From Chamaecrista fasciculata (Eukaryota > Streptophyta > Magnoliopsida > Fabales > Fabaceae), in the NCBI GenBank assembly GCA_003254925.1, contig QANZ01043826.1, forward strand, positions 130,810 through 194,809: a DNA stretch of 64,000 nt, written 5' to 3'. This document shows positions 22,063-41,067 of the stretch, piece by piece. Every line of letters starts with the position of its first letter. Position 1 is the stretch's first letter. Below the pieces are notes generated by a model. It was given only the letters and a program-made list of their open reading frames with translations. It did no database searches and had not been told where the DNA came from. Made by a program: the position numbers and the translations under genes.

Positions 22063-25000
22063 ATGGCTTTCTTGAAGCTCGGATCAAAATCTGAATCATT
22101 TCGCCGTGAAGGCCAATCCTGGTGAGCATTTCTCTCCCCATTAACCCACATTCCACACTTTCCTCTATGCGCTCTTGTTTATTCGCTGTTATAGATCTTC
22201 TTTTTCAAAACCCGCTGAGATACAATGATTATGTATTGTGTTCACATTGCTTCACTTGTTTGTTATTCCATTCCGGGATTAAAACCTTGTGTTGATCTTT
22301 CAGGATTCTTAACGTTTTTAATCTAAATTTCCCCAACTCATATTTACTTCGTCATCAAAATGTAAGGATTTTCCCTCGATTAATCTAAAAAGAAATTTGG
22401 TGTTTTAAATGATTGCCAATCTGTGCCTAACATCTTGCCCAACAAAGAGAAAAATGAATTTGGTGTATGCAATGCCCTCTCCCAAGTAATGTGGGGATGG
22501 GTTTAATTAAAAATTTGGTGTATGTCAAATTCTAAAGACACGTGCAGGAGAATGCCAGTTGCTGATTCTGTCCCTATATAATATAACTGCCTATAGCATA
22601 AGGCAGAAAACTCCGTTATGGCTTTTTCTTGTCTGTTATTGATGATACACTGTCAAATAACGCTTATTTGTTAATATTTTATACTAAGGGTGCACACGGA
22701 GGAACTAATAAACCTTTTCCTTATCCCACAACTTGTAAAATCAATTCAAGGTGTGATATTCATAAGTTCTCAAGATCAGGGATCAATTCTTAAGGCATAG
22801 TTCATTATAATCAGAAGAAAGATTTAAAATCCCATACTCGTAAAATAGTGGGCAGGCATCAAACAAGCTATCTTTATTGGTTTGTTGCATCCACAACCCC
22901 TGGGCTCTTTATTGCTTCATGAGTAGATATTTTTATCAGGGTAATGCTTTTACAATGTGATTTTAATTTTTTTTTACTTTTTAGGATTTGTACAACAGGA
23001 TTGCCGAGTGACATTACTATTGAAGTGGAAGAATTGTCTTTCTTTCTCCACAAGGTGCATTTTTTCAATTGAATTCTGATTGTTAGAAAGGATTATTTGA
23101 TGCATGCACTGTCATATTACATTTTCATGCTGAAACTTAGTTTCTATCCTCCTTTGGGGTCTTCATGCAGTTCCCATTGCTTTCTAGAAGTGGGCTTTTA
23201 AAAAAACTCATTGCAGAGTGCTCTAATGAGGATGGATTGAGTTCCACTTTGCAACTTCATGATGTGCCTGGTGGAGCTAAAACATTCGAGCTTATAACCA
23301 AGTTTTGCTATGGTGTCAAAATAGAAGTCACAGCATTAAATGTAGTCAGCCTTAGATGTGCGGCAGAGTACCTACAGATGACTGAAAATTATGGTGAAGG
23401 TAATCTTATTTCACAGACGGAGGCATTACTCGATGAAGTTTTCAGTAATTGGCCAGACTCCATAAAAGCTCTTGAAACATCTGAGGAAGTTCAGTCATAT
23501 GCAGAAGACCTCCATATTGTTTCAAGATGCATCGACTCTTTAGCTATGAAGGCTTGTTCAGATCCAAACTTATTCAATTGGCCCATGGCAGCACGTAGTA
23601 ACTCGAAGAACCAAGAAGACACTGCCTTATGGAATGGAATCTCTAATGAGATCAAGCCACGTTCTCTAGGTGATAATTGGTGGTACGAGGATGTTTCTTT
23701 CCTAAGCCTACCACTATATAAACGGCTCATTTTAGCAATTGAATCAAAAGGTATGAAACCTGAGAGTGTTGCTGGATCCCTCATATATTATATTAGGAGG
23801 TTTCTCCCCTTAATGAATAGGCAATCAAGCTTCAATGACGCAAATCATCATATATACCCTGGGACGATTTCTACTACTTCTGATGCAGATCAAAGGGCTT
23901 TACTTGAAGAAATTGTAGGCTTGCTTCCTAATAAGCGTGGGGTTACATCCTCCAGATATCTGCTTAGGCTGCTCCGCACAGCCATGATATTACATGCAAG
24001 TTCTTCATGCAGAGAACATTTGGAGAAAATGGTAGGATCCCAATTAGATCAGGCTGTGCTTATGGATCTTCTCATTCCAAATATGGGATACTCGGTTGAG
24101 ACTCTCTATGATGTTGACTGCGTTCAGAGGATTCTTGATTATTTTTTGTCGATATACCTGCCTCTATCTGCATCAGCCTCTCCTTGCATAACTGAAGAGG
24201 GGCCATTGATTGCTGAGACTGATACATTGACACCTCTGACAATGGTGGCAAATTTGGTGGACGGATATCTTGCTGAGGTGGCTCCAGATGTTAATTTGAA
24301 GTTGCCCAAGTTCCAAGCACTTGCTTCTGCTATTCCAGATTATGCTAGGCCACTTGGCGATGGTATATATCATGCAATTGACGTATTCCTTAAGGTTAGA
24401 CCTTGTTTGATAGTGTAGCTTGCCCTTAAAATTTGCTTCACTGTTAACTCCTGCAGTTGATTGGATTATCTAACATTACTGTAAAAGCTTTACCAGAATG
24501 CCCAAAACTATAGCAAACCACAATTGTGAGAAAGAACTGAGGAACAGAAAAAAAAAAAAAAAAAANNNNNNNNNNNNNNNNNNNNNNNNNNNNNNNNNNN
24601 NNNNNNNNNNNNNNNNNNNNNNNNNNNNNNNNNNNNNNNNNNNNNNNNNNNNNGTTTTTTTTTTTTAATAGCAGAGTCCCAACAAGTTATTAATCCAAAG
24701 GGGTATATGATATTTCAAGTGCATAGGACATCTTTTTTTTTTCTTTAATTATTTCTTTTGTGGCCTTCTGGTTCCATTTTGTAAGTTGTTTTTAGACATA
24801 ACCATAGTTGTGGCAACTCCAGGCACATCCTTGGCTCACAGATTCTGAAAGGGAGCAAATGTGTAGACTCATGAACTGCCAGAAACTGTCACTGGACGCA
24901 AGCACACACGCTGCTCAAAATGAAAGACTACCACTTCGAGTAATTGTTCAAGTTCTTTTTTTCGAACAGCTTCGGCTTCGCACATCAATTTCTGGCTGGT

Positions 25001-25323
25001 TCTATGTTTCTGACAATCTTGAGAACTCACAAAACCTTAATGGAAACCTTGGTGTTCCCAAGAGTCATGGAACTCATGAACTGGACCCTGCACTGGGTGA
25101 TGGAAACATGAGGGAACGTGTTTCAGAGCTTGAGAAGGAGTGCTCAACCATCAAGACTGAGCTTCAGAAACTTGCCAAGTCAAAGAAGAGTTGGAGCCTT
25201 TTTCCAAAAAGATTAGGCTTTAGAAGAAAGTCTGAGTGCTGCAATCCAAAAGAAGCAAACACCAATGACTCAAAGGGACCTGAAACCCCTGTGAATGGGA
25301 AATTAAATCATGAAAAAAGTTAA
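22063..25323 (+). CDS. BTB/POZ-NPH3 domain protein (NRL family), 617 aa
   Basis: Four exons (22063-22121, 22985-23054, 23171-24394, 24823-25323) join in frame to 617 codons. The start [13 protein letters not shown] matches the N-terminus of the At5g03250-type subgroup. A BTB/POZ domain covers about 25-125 ([18 protein letters not shown], then [13 protein letters not shown]). The NPH3 domain starts near [16 protein letters not shown] (about 212) and runs to about 505 ([22 protein letters not shown] at 483-504). A short coiled coil follows at 547-572 ([20 protein letters not shown]), then a basic tail with RRKSE. NRL proteins act at the plasma membrane or as CUL3 adaptors in phototropin and PIN-linked auxin signalling; the precise role here is not deducible. 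Intron 3 contains an 88-base gap, but both splice borders are visible. The MULE-type MITE ends 299 bp upstream of the ATG. Confidence 0.93.
24566..24653. other. Assembly gap (88 N) in NPH3-like intron 3
   Basis: The gap is preceded by a poly(A) run (about 24548-24565) and followed by G plus a poly(T) run. Homopolymers probably broke the assembly. Neither flanking exon is affected. Confidence 0.98.
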
Positions 25324-28300
25324 GGGCGAGCACTGAATTTTACAGATCAAGTAAGTAGAAAAAATACGCTTTTTTTCATCTGCTATCTATATATAATTTC
25401 ATCTCTGTTGAATGCAGTAGAGAGATGAAAATCAAATTTCATCATAGACTTTCATGTTAGTCAATTCCTTCCAAAGAGTGCTAGATATTATATCACGTTT
25501 CATGTATTAATCTGACAGAAGGAATACTGATGAGTTAACCAAGTTACATGTGATGTCGGCAAATTGTAGGTTCAGATGGATGGATTTTTATTATTTCATA
25601 TTAAACCATGACAATCACGAAAAGAAAGAGTATTGAAAGTAAAGTTAAGAAGTCACCCACCAATAGTAACTTAGGAGTTGAACGGTCAATCAATAAAGGT
25701 CAGAATCTAATCAAACTGATTGATCTTAAACGCTGCCTTAGCAGTAGTAAAGTTGAATATCTAGAAAGCCTGTATGTCAATTACTGACACATGAATTCAA
25801 TGAAGGTTTAAGAGTGCAATTTTTGGGGGTAGCAATAGTTCTGGCGACGGTTTGAATTGTTAATCCTCAGATAATTATATGCATATATCGGCTCCAACTG
25901 TCCAATCTATGCAAGAGTGAAATTGATTTTTTATAGTAGCTAGTTTTCTTTAATAATAATTGAAAAAAACAAAAGTCAGAGAAAGATAGAGATAGAACTG
26001 GTACTTCCCATCACTAGCCTATATGGCTATATATATACTTCTATTCAATTCCATCATCATTTGCACACTGCTACGGCTGAAAAAGTCGAGGGTACTTAAA
26101 ATTCTGTGGATCTATATGGCAATAAGTTATCAAGATTTCATGGATAAAATCTGAATACATAGTAAAATTTGGTACAAAACGAACATTAAACATTGTTATC
26201 TTAGTTTACTAACTCATGTTTCCCGTAAAATTTCTCATAGAATTCCCACATACTTATCCAGCCCTTAGGTAACTGTCTAACTGAGCAGCTTCCATAACGT
26301 TAAATCCATACAGTGATCAGGGAAAATTATCAATACCCTAATAAATAAAATACTTGTGGACATGTAGAACTTAATTTCTTTAGATGATGAAGCAAGCAGA
26401 TAAGACCAGCAGTTGTTGATATCTTATCCGACATACAGTAGGCACAGTTCAAGAAACTGTCGTTAGTTAGTCCTAGAACAGTGCAAGTTTAGCAATGGTG
26501 TGGCTGTTTTTAACTTGGAGAAAACAGATTCTAAGCTATGATATACAAAACCATATTACTCTGGACCCAACAATATAAAAAGCTCCTTGAAAAGTGCTTT
26601 GCTGGTTAGTGGTCCTACTGTAAGTTTACCAAAACTAGTACTACATGATGCGCGTTGAACCTCTTCTATTTAGTCATATGCCAAGACTATCTTTTCTTTA
26701 CAAAACAAGAAGTTGATTGGTACCCTGATAGGATCTTCTTTTTGCCACATACCCACATTGCTTGGAAATTAAGAGTGCATCTCATTGCAAGATGAGAGCT
26801 TTTTTCGCGAGTCCTCGAGTACTAGACTACTTTATTTCCTCTATTATTACAGCGGTCTTTCAAATTTAAGTTTCTTGAGATATAAAGTTAGGAACACTTC
26901 AACATTGTGGAGTATAATGATTAAAAAACGATAAAGCTGATTAGAGAGGGGGGGCTCTTTTCTGTGTATGAACTATGAAGGGTCCCCTTTTTCCCCCTGT
27001 AGCATAATGAAAGCGTCTTTTTCTAGAGGCTTTTATTGTATGGGGCCTTGATGAGATGTTTGGTGTTTCCTCCTATATCTGTTTTCCATCTGTACCTCTT
27101 AGCAAAGAAACACTTCACACAATTGAGAACATCACCATTTAAATCTTCTAGGATCATCTCCGACTCCAAACTAGGAGTCCCCAATTCTTAAAAGAGAGTT
27201 TCAACCACTGGCAATGCTAGATTTTAGTGGGGCCAAGGATGCTATCATATTATTGCCCTCAGCTGCTTGTGTCACATGATCCTTAAGTTGGAGTTTGAAT
27301 CCCAAGTGGCCCTCGATAACACGTGTCGTTACCCCACTTGCTGAATGATAGGGGACCCTACAAACTGCTGTCTTTTAACCAACCAAGCTGTGTTCCTGAG
27401 GAATTCAGTTTCTTCCTGTTTTCACTATCAAGAATTGGCCCCCTTTACCCGTTACGGGTCTTTGGTTGGGTTAGTCTTGTCACTTCAACACCTTTTGAAC
27501 TCTATCACAGGTCCATGGGATGAACATGTCTTCTGTCACAGAATAGGTCCCATCCTCAATTACTAATACTTCCCTCCATTCAAGTTCGACCATATATTTT
27601 GTTGCCTTCCCCCACTATTTTGAACTCCTGTGTTCCCTTCTCATCTTTCTTTAATATAGATATCTCTTTCCAACAACACTACAAGCTTCTTCTCACATCC
27701 CCTTCCCCTTATCCACAACCATCATTCAGTATTTGTGTTTTCTCACTTAAGAAAATGTAAAATTGCTGAGGCTTCGTGTTTGAGATATTTTGATCCACCT
27801 TTCTTGTATTTGAATAAAGTGTGAAGAATTATCATAAACACGCTACAATGGATAACCTATCAATTAAAAGTTTAAAATACTTGAACAAAAAGGGTATACG
27901 AAAGAAAAATCAGACCAAATCTTCATTTTTTTTGTTTGGATGGTAACTGTGAAAAAAAAAACAAAGATAATGGAGGATTTTTTTTTTTTAATATTCTGTT
28001 CTCAACCATAATCTAAATTAGCAATTTTCTTTGTACTCTTTGCTGTTCGGATGTAAATGTTCACTTGAACAAGATAAGTCATGGGAGTAGCATGGAATAT
28101 ATTAAAGTCAAAGTACATTGAAGGCAAGTTAAACTTAAAAAGTAATTGACATTGACGAACAAGTTCAAGGCCCTACTACTTACAACTAAGAAGGAAATCA
28201 GACTTTCACAAATGGGGAGAACAAAGAAGTTTCACATATTCAGGTCAATCCCAGTAATTTACACAAAGATATTCAAAATGGGAAAGAAAATAAGAAACAA

Positions 28301-28383
28301 TAGTAACATTATAAATTAGCTTCTTCCAACTCCAAAGTTACTTCTATCTCTGGTCTCTCAAATATTCCATATAGCAAGCCCGG
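25324..28383. other. Intergenic DNA between convergent NPH3-like and LOG genes
   Basis: The first few hundred bases should be the NPH3-like 3' UTR and the last few the LOG 3' UTR. No other conserved coding frame was recognised. The 27323-27566 frames overlap each other in two phases and look fortuitous. Confidence 0.55.
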
Positions 28384-32891
<4,508 letters not shown>

Positions 32892-33132
32892 TGCTACCAA
32901 GAACTAATTATATTCACACTCACACTCTGTGTCACTCTGCTTTTTGGTGGGAACGAACGATTCAGAAGGCACTTGTGAAACAAAAGAATCTCCCTCCTAG
33001 ATACCCCTCTTGCTTCTGTGTTTACAAACTCATACATGTGTCGTGGGAAATTACAAGTGTATCAACTTCACCCATTTGGTTTTGCTTTTGCTTTGCTTCA
33101 CCACTGAGTGAAATGCGCTTCGTCTTCTTACC

Positions 33133-33142
33133 TATATATAAA
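33133..33142 (-). promoter_or_regulatory. Probable TATA region of LOG
   Basis: TATATATAAA lies about 245 bp upstream of the LOG ATG and reads TATATATA on the minus strand. A G-box-like CACGTGA follows at 33151-33157. The spacing allows a 5' leader of about 210 bases. Confidence 0.4.
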
Positions 33143-33159
33143 CCCCATCGCACGTGATC

Positions 33160-36100
33160 ACTGCCTTAGCACGCTTACACCCAAAACCAACGCACGCATA
33201 TAACCTTGGCACGCGCGCAAAACTGTTCTCTCCCTTCCCAACCTTAAAATTTTTGTAAGAAAAGAAAATAAAAAACCAAAACGGAATATCCAATTGGATG
33301 CCTACTCAATAGTACTAGTACTCATTTGCTTTTCCTCTGAATGAGTAGGAAAAAAATAATAATAATGTATTCCCTGACCATCCATATATAAATAATCACA
33401 TGATTACTAATTTAGTATCATAGTATTTTGATAATATAAAATTCTTTTTTTTTTTTTAAATTTGTGTGACCTTTTTGCCAAAAAGAAACATTTTTTTTTC
33501 ACAAATGCATTTCATCTGTTATCTTTTTTTTTTCAATGAGTTTTTATTTGAGGTTTTATGCTCAATTATGCTCAAGCATGTGAGATATATCTTTAACACA
33601 AAAAAAACGGTGTTCACTTGAATCACGGCAACTAGAAGAGAATTGTTGAGGCGGTGTATAATGTGAACACTGAACAAGAACTTTAAGCCCTATCTCAAAA
33701 AAAAAAAACAAGAAGAAATTATGACGAGTCATAATAGTACCAATGATGTGCGCAACACTGCAACTTTTTTTCGTTGGCCTCCCTGTCCTTCCACTTGTTT
33801 AGGGTTTAGGGCATTCTGTTTTGACTGTAATAATGGTACTTAAGCTAAAAGTGTTTGACAAATCATACAGCTTTATCTTTCTCTAACAGAATTATCAGAA
33901 AAAGGCCATTCATACACAACTTTTTTTATCCAACATTACTTGCTTACCAAACAAAAAGAAAGAAGAAAAAGAAGGATGAAAGAGGTTGATATATATATCT
34001 GAACAAGTTATGGGTGATAGCAGGTGTTAGTGGTAGTATTGAGCATTGTGTGTTGATGAATGAATAAAAAAGAAAGAAAACATAAGTGGGCAATAACCTA
34101 TCAGGGTGTGTCCTCATACAGCCTCCCTTATTCGACACTCATGTTGTACACATAGGAAACATTTCATTTCTTCTTCACACGCTCCTTCCCATTCCCCCAT
34201 ATCCTCTCTCCCACATTTCTACAAGCATCTTGTCCCCATCCCCCATCACTCTTAATCCATGTTTTTTTTAAAGTGAAAACCCATCTCCCAATTTCTTAAT
34301 TCTTTGATGGGCTTCGGTTATTCTATTTTATCTATGATATGATGTGTTCATTATTTTTCTCACATTTTTTTCTTTAAATTTTTGGTTTCTATCAGCTAGC
34401 GTTGCCAGGATTGCTGGAACTCAATCCATCCCATGCCTTTTAAGCCATTTGATTATTATTATATTGGTTTTAGGGCTCCAATCCCCAAATGCCCTTTCTG
34501 GCTGTTGTTGTTTGTTTACCTTTATTAAAACCTCTGTTTGTCTGCTTCTTCCACACTCTAACATGTCATTTATAAACTCATAATCACTACTCTTTCTTAA
34601 TTGGGGATTGAGCTTGTGTTTTAAATATTAACGCCACCCCCTCGCATGCTTGCATGCGCGTTTACGCCATGTTTTTGTGTGTTACTACTCACTCACTCAG
34701 TTTACCTACTCCTTCCTCTCATTACAACATGCTATTTAAGATCATGTTGAAACTGCCAAATTGGACTTATTTGCTGGTAATCCACGCAAACAACAGTAAA
34801 ATCACTGGTCATAGTCTTCCCCAATTTAAGGTTTTCTATTCTGGGTCGCGAGTAATCTTAGTACATAATCAATAATGAAGCAGAGAATGTGAGAACAATA
34901 ATAATAAATAAATTTAAAGACCCTACAGGATTAAGAAAATGGGAATTTGGTATTTAGGTGATTAATATTCTAATTTGGTGATGTGGCATAAGATCCCATA
35001 GGGAACAATGTAATGAATATTTGAAGCACACAGAATATAGAGAGAGTGGGAGTGAGGGAGAGACAGAAGAGTGAAGAGTAAAGCAGAGATGTGTGTGATG
35101 CAGCACCCTCTAGTCCTACTAACGCCCGACCTACATTTTCTTGACTGCAATCTGTTTCCATTTGCATTTCCATTTCCATTTCCAATGCATTGTTTTGCTT
35201 ATCTTTCTCTGTCATCTATTCAAGCCCCATAACTTTTCTGGCTTCTCTCTGCTCTGCTGCACACACAGTATGGTCAAATTACAATTTTAAATGTATACAA
35301 TATACATATCAAACCCCCTTTACTTCTCATTGGTTCATTGTTCCCACCCACAATTTATAAATTTTGACCATGAAAAATGAATCTCTTTATTTAATTTATC
35401 AAACGGTTTCTTTTTTATTTCATTTTTTATCATGGGTAAAAAAAAAGTTTGATAGCACCAAACTAAGGTTCTTCCAAATCAGCAAAAAACAAAGTTAAAA
35501 ATTAATAATTTATCTTCTTTGGGTTTGCTCTGTTTCAAATTGAAGGATATGATTAACAGGGGGATTAAAGTGTAAGTGTGTACAAGTAACAAGATAGCAA
35601 AAGAAAAAAGAGATGAGATTGATAGAGACTAGAGAGAGAAAACAAAGAGGTAATTAGGTTCCATATTGTTGCATCTTTGATGGGATTAAGAATAAGATTG
35701 AGAAAGCTGGGTAGGGAGCACTCATTGTGAGGACTGACATTGTTATAGTGAGGTGTTGGGGCATCCAATCACATTCATTTGTCTGTCCATTGTTACACTA
35801 ACACGCATCATCACTCTAGCTGCCTCCTTTCTGACACGTGGCCCCCTTCTCTGCCTATAGGTATCGTTTTGGCGCATTACCTACAATCAATCCTACATGA
35901 ACATCAAATATTCAAATATCATAACTCACTAACCCACCCTTCATTTTCCTTCTCTCCTCTTTGCCTCCCAGCAAGAAGCGACCTTACCCAATTCATTATA
36001 TGTCTCTTCCACTTTCCTCACTACTCTTTTTCTTTTAATTATTTTTTCATATTTAAATTTCTCTAATAGAATACACATCACTCCATTTCTAAAATATTGT

Positions 36101-39100
36101 AATTATTAATAATTTAAATAAATATAAAATTAGATCAAATTTGAAAATTAAATTATTGACAATTATAATATTTTAAATATTAAATTGTATATTTTTATTA
36201 GTTAAAAATTAATTTATTAATTTAAGATAAATTTAAAGACTAAAACAATGAGTTTTTTTTTATTTAATTATTCTTATATGGTTCTTCAAGGTGTGGAGCT
36301 AGAGAGGGAATGGCCCGGGCCTTAAATAAGGCACTAACATTAATTCCTCCTAAAAATTCTTGATTATTACTTACTAACACTAGAATGATGGCTTCCCCAA
36401 ATTTGCTCATTTTGGGCTGCTTTTTGACTTTGTTCCCAGCCAATAATAACCAATTAAGGCTTTTAACTTCCAATTAACTTTTTTTTTATAAAATCAACTT
36501 TTTTAATCAAGCAAACCACTAGTTAGCTACCCAAAGTAAAGTACTCATGTCGGATGCACAAGTCTTATTGTCAATGTCATGTTTTTCCCTATTTGTTTTG
36601 CTTCTCGAATTTTGTTTCGGGAACTGATCGATAGAAGTTTGAACTTGAGACAAAAAGGTATGTTGGATTAAAAAAGTAAAAATAAAATAGTAAATTAAAA
36701 AGAGAGAGTGACACAGAAAGTCGAGTTTATTTTTGAAAGAGTAGTGTAACACTTTGATTTCGTGAGCTTAACAAATTAAAGGAGTTATTGATTGATGTTC
36801 GTTGGAAGACGGTTTCATGTGGCTGAATAATGTATTGGCCGACAGGAACTAAAATTATGATTTTCCAGCTTTAGTTATTACTCATATATATATACTCGAT
36901 CAAAACGACAATCAACCTTTAATGTTTTTACCTTCGATTTCCCACTTGATCTCAGATACACGTTCTCTCCAACAATATCATACTATTTGATTGATGGATG
37001 TAGCGCGTAAAGATTTTAAGTTAACGTGTGACACTGTGACATATATATATGTGGAAGAAGATTTTGGAAACAAAAATAATTTGCATCATCAGGATCAGAA
37101 CCGTTAGTTCGTTGGAAGCTACTAGTTGACAAAATCATAGGGTTAACGCTATGAGGTCGGTGTGACCAAGGAAATTTGAATGCGATATTTAAGCGTAATG
37201 TTAGGGCGAGATAATAGATCTTCCATAGGCACATGATGTCCCATTTGTAATTAATGTGGCCAAATAAAAAAGCGTTGCCCCTCCGACCATTCATTCATAC
37301 GCGCAACATAACACTTTTGTTTGTTGGATGTGACATATTCTAAGTGAGGGACAAAAATATAACCATAACTGGAGGTAATTAACCAAAAACCCATATATCC
37401 TACCAAACTTATTACTTCGTTTATTACTTTCGTGTTCTTTAACAATTCATATACTCTACTTGATTCCAACTACTACTGCATGCAAGCGACAATGTCAATA
37501 TATATATATATATATCTTCATGGTTGTTCCGAATTAAGTAACATTGAATTTGAATATCATGATCACTAATAAAACATTACCCGGGGATCGAATGAAGGAA
37601 TGAAATGGTTTATTTCTTACTTCTGTCCTTAAACAACTACATGCGACAATTTGAACAAGCCGCTGCCGAAAGTTTATTCGCACAGAAAGTCAATTCTATA
37701 TATACATTTTTTTCTTTTATGTTTTTTTGGTTTTTTCTGGAGAAGATTCTCAAATAAACAAGAGGGGTCAATTTCTGTCTCCTCACGGTTTTATGCAATT
37801 TCAGATTCTCTAATATATTCTGTGGTTTCCTTCTTTTTTTTCATGTGTCACGCTTGGCCGGCACCAATGTGGACACTCCATATATGTTTTCTTCCTCTGA
37901 ATTCCACTCAATTAATATACGCTCGTTATATAATATCTTATCCTTTTCATTTATTTTCTCGGATGATTTTGATTATTTTTGTCTCTTTTTGCACGCCAAG
38001 AACAAGCCCCAACATTAACCTGTTTGAGAGAAAGAACCATTTGTGCAGGTTTAGTAGGATCATCGCTACTAAGGTACAATCTATATATAGCTAGCTAGGA
38101 TGGGTCATGGATGACATATTAATAAAATAGAGATTAATTAAAATTGAGAAAGTATATATGAAATAAATGAGAAATGTTAATGTTAGTTAATTGGTGGGTG
38201 ATTGATGAAATTGGAAGTGATAGGGTAGTATAGTGCACGAATCCCAAAAGTTGCCGAAAAAGATAAAGGGTAAGGGAGAAGAGAGGATACTAGATGAGTG
38301 GTTGGAATGGCATATTGCCTATTGGAGCAGTAAGAAAGAAAAGAGTGGAAAGTAAATTCAAACAAGACAAAAGGCTGCTATATAAGCATTGAATAGTTTG
38401 ACTTAGAGGTCCACATAACACTTTGGCCCATATCTTTACTTTTATTATGTTATGTATAATGTTCATGCCTTCATAACTCATAAGCAAGCAATGACCATTA
38501 TATTATAGTATTAAACACTGCCTGCCCTACCCCTGAATATCACCCTCCATTCAATGGGGTCATTACACGTGGCACTCACTGTGACCACTCGACGTGTCTC
38601 TGTCACCACACCCCTATCCTCATCCTCATCGATTACTGCTGCAGCCAGCAATCATCATTTCTGAATTCTGATTTCTCATCTCTTTGCATGGAAATGCAGG
38701 GCATGATTTCACTTCTAGTACACTTACAGTCCAGATAGATATATAGCCCATATAGCCTTCCCCTATTTAATTTCATTCATTACTATACCCTCTTTTCTTT
38801 TCTTTTCCTTTTTTTTATTTGAAGTATTTTGTTTTGGTTTACTACTCACTCTCTCCCAAGAAACTTTCTGGGGTCATGCTGGCGTGCATGGTTGGTGAAA
38901 ATGGTTTTTTGATGCCAAAGCCTAATTTCAAGGACAGTTTGTTTGACCATTTTACGAATGAAGTGTGCGAATAATATTCATAAGTAACCAACCCACCTCT
39001 ATTTGGAAATTGGATCCATTATTTCACTTTCTTTTTTTTTTTTGGAATTTTTCTCTCTGCTTTTTAAAATTTCATAACGAGAAACAATAGGCTTTTCTTT

Positions 39101-41058
39101 ATAATTAAAAAATATTAATTACCCGTTTTTCGTGTCGACACAAAAGCCTTGCTTTAGAAGAAATGATAAAGTTATATTGATTTGCCGAGACAATCCTGCG
39201 ACACAAATGCATGCATTCATTCAAAAAGCGTTTTTAGTTTATTTAACATTTTCCTTCTCTTTCAAGGTACTACTATACGACTACACTGTCTGTGACTGTG
39301 ACGAATATTTGGGTTCCGCATTTTAACTCGTAACTTTCCTTAGAAAATGATTAAGAAAATGTAATCAATAGTTTATCTTTTTTAATGATAGCATTATATA
39401 TAATATTAACAACCCTTTTTTGACTGCATTCATTTGTTTTGCAAACTTCTCGCCTTCTAAACACAAAACGATGGCTAAAAGTAGGGTCTTCTCTTCTACC
39501 TCTCTATACCCTGTTCAACAAATTATGAACTTTTTGAACAAATTAAATATATATATGTATGTTAAAAGGGATTCGCGCAACACAACGATATTCACAGATG
39601 AATTTTGATTTATCTGTCTTTCTTTACATTTGTTTAAATAATGATCCCAGTGAATTTCAATTTTCAAACAGCTGGTTGGGTCAAACAAAGTGCTCCAAAA
39701 CAGAGAACAATGATACGTAATCAATTGGATAGCATGTGTTTTTGATTGCATTCTAAAGACAAGATTTGAAAATGAAGAAAATCCTATGCTCACATTTTTG
39801 GATCAATGACCCACCCAGAGCTCAACGATTATGGATACCTCGCAAATTAAGTAATACGGTTCGCTATCATGCCCATCTATATTACTCGATAAGAAAATTA
39901 TATGACAATCCAAGTTTAGAGCCAATTAATTTATTTTCCTCAATATTTAAATCCACCTATGTCTTCCCTATTGATTCGAGCTATAATTAACGTGTCATAC
40001 TGTCGAATTATTAATTAGAATATGAAATGATTGTTATTAAAAGAAAATTAAGAGGAGCAAAATACATATAATTGATTACTTTATAAATAGTTGCACCCAT
40101 TTTATTTACTACTATATCTACTAAATATCATTTACCTAATTAACAGCTCAAAAGTTAACAAAAGTCTTTCAAAAGAATTTAAGAAAAAGACAAAGTAGGG
40201 ATTTGAACATGAAGGGCACTTGACATGGCTTCCTTAATTAAAGATCATATTTGTCTACTATTTCTGAGACAACGTGAATGCTTCAACTTACATTTTCTGC
40301 AGGAGTTTTCATACCGAAAGTCTTTTTGGTCTACATTTTCATATTAAAAATATTATAATATAGCAGATATTTCAACTAGAACTAGCAATATATGTATATT
40401 TTTTAAAAAAAAAACTGTTCACCATTTTTCACCAAAGGATCATGGGTTGTTGGGGAGACTACTTACTTTTAATTTGAATAGATGGTATTAGTATTATTCA
40501 AAATAATTAATATAGATGTTTGTATTAGGCATGCAGGCACTATGATATTAAAGCATATAGTCTATATATCCTTGATATCATAGTCAATGAATAATTAAGT
40601 TTTAGTTGGCTGCATCGATTAAAGGGAAGGAAAGTCTTAAAGATCCATTTTTAATTTGTGTCTCCCTTGGCTTGGTTTACAAGAGAATTCCTAGGTCATA
40701 TGATGTTTTACGGAGTAACTACTAATTGGCTCTAACATGCTCTCCCTAATCATTAATCATTCACTTTCTCTCTGTTTTTTCAAAACTTCCGGCCCTTTTT
40801 AGCTTTACACAATTTTGTATTTATACAAACTTATTGGAACTTGAAATTGGCTACTCGCCAAATATATTTATTTGTACTGCAATTTATCACTGCAGGCTTT
40901 CACCAATTCAATACTAGTTCATTAGTCATAAATACTGCTTTTGAAAAGTTCTAAAAGGCAAAAAGGGGAAATGGAGTAGTGACTAGGAACCACGACATTT
41001 AAGTGAAGGTGAAATTTTTGACTGGCATAAAGGAATCAAGTAGAAAGTAAAAGGTTGT
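33160..41058. other. 7.9-kb intergenic region, no gene recognised
   Basis: Long AT-rich DNA between the LOG promoter and a MITE. Several pyrimidine-rich stretches occur (34130-34260, 35780-36060). G-box-like ACACGTGG cores lie near 35836 and 38570. An AT microsatellite lies near 37498-37515. Open frames of 60-147 codons are Phe/Ser/Leu-rich and compositional. I searched by eye for common conserved plant microRNAs on the given strand and saw none. A non-coding transcript cannot be excluded. Confidence 0.5.
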
Positions 41059-41067
41059 TTTCTTGAA

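Noticed and set aside
21684-22151. 155-codon minus-strand frame
   Set aside because: It overlaps the end of a MITE and the NPH3-like leader and first exon on the opposite strand; no known domain.
34970-35215. Minus-strand frame with Met-Glu repeats (EMEMEMQME)
   Set aside because: It derives from a short CATTTC/CATTTG repeat, and the rest resembles random translation.
37651-38094. 147-codon plus-strand frame
   Set aside because: Phe/Ser/Ile-rich, no homology recognised, no promoter or splice context; compositional.
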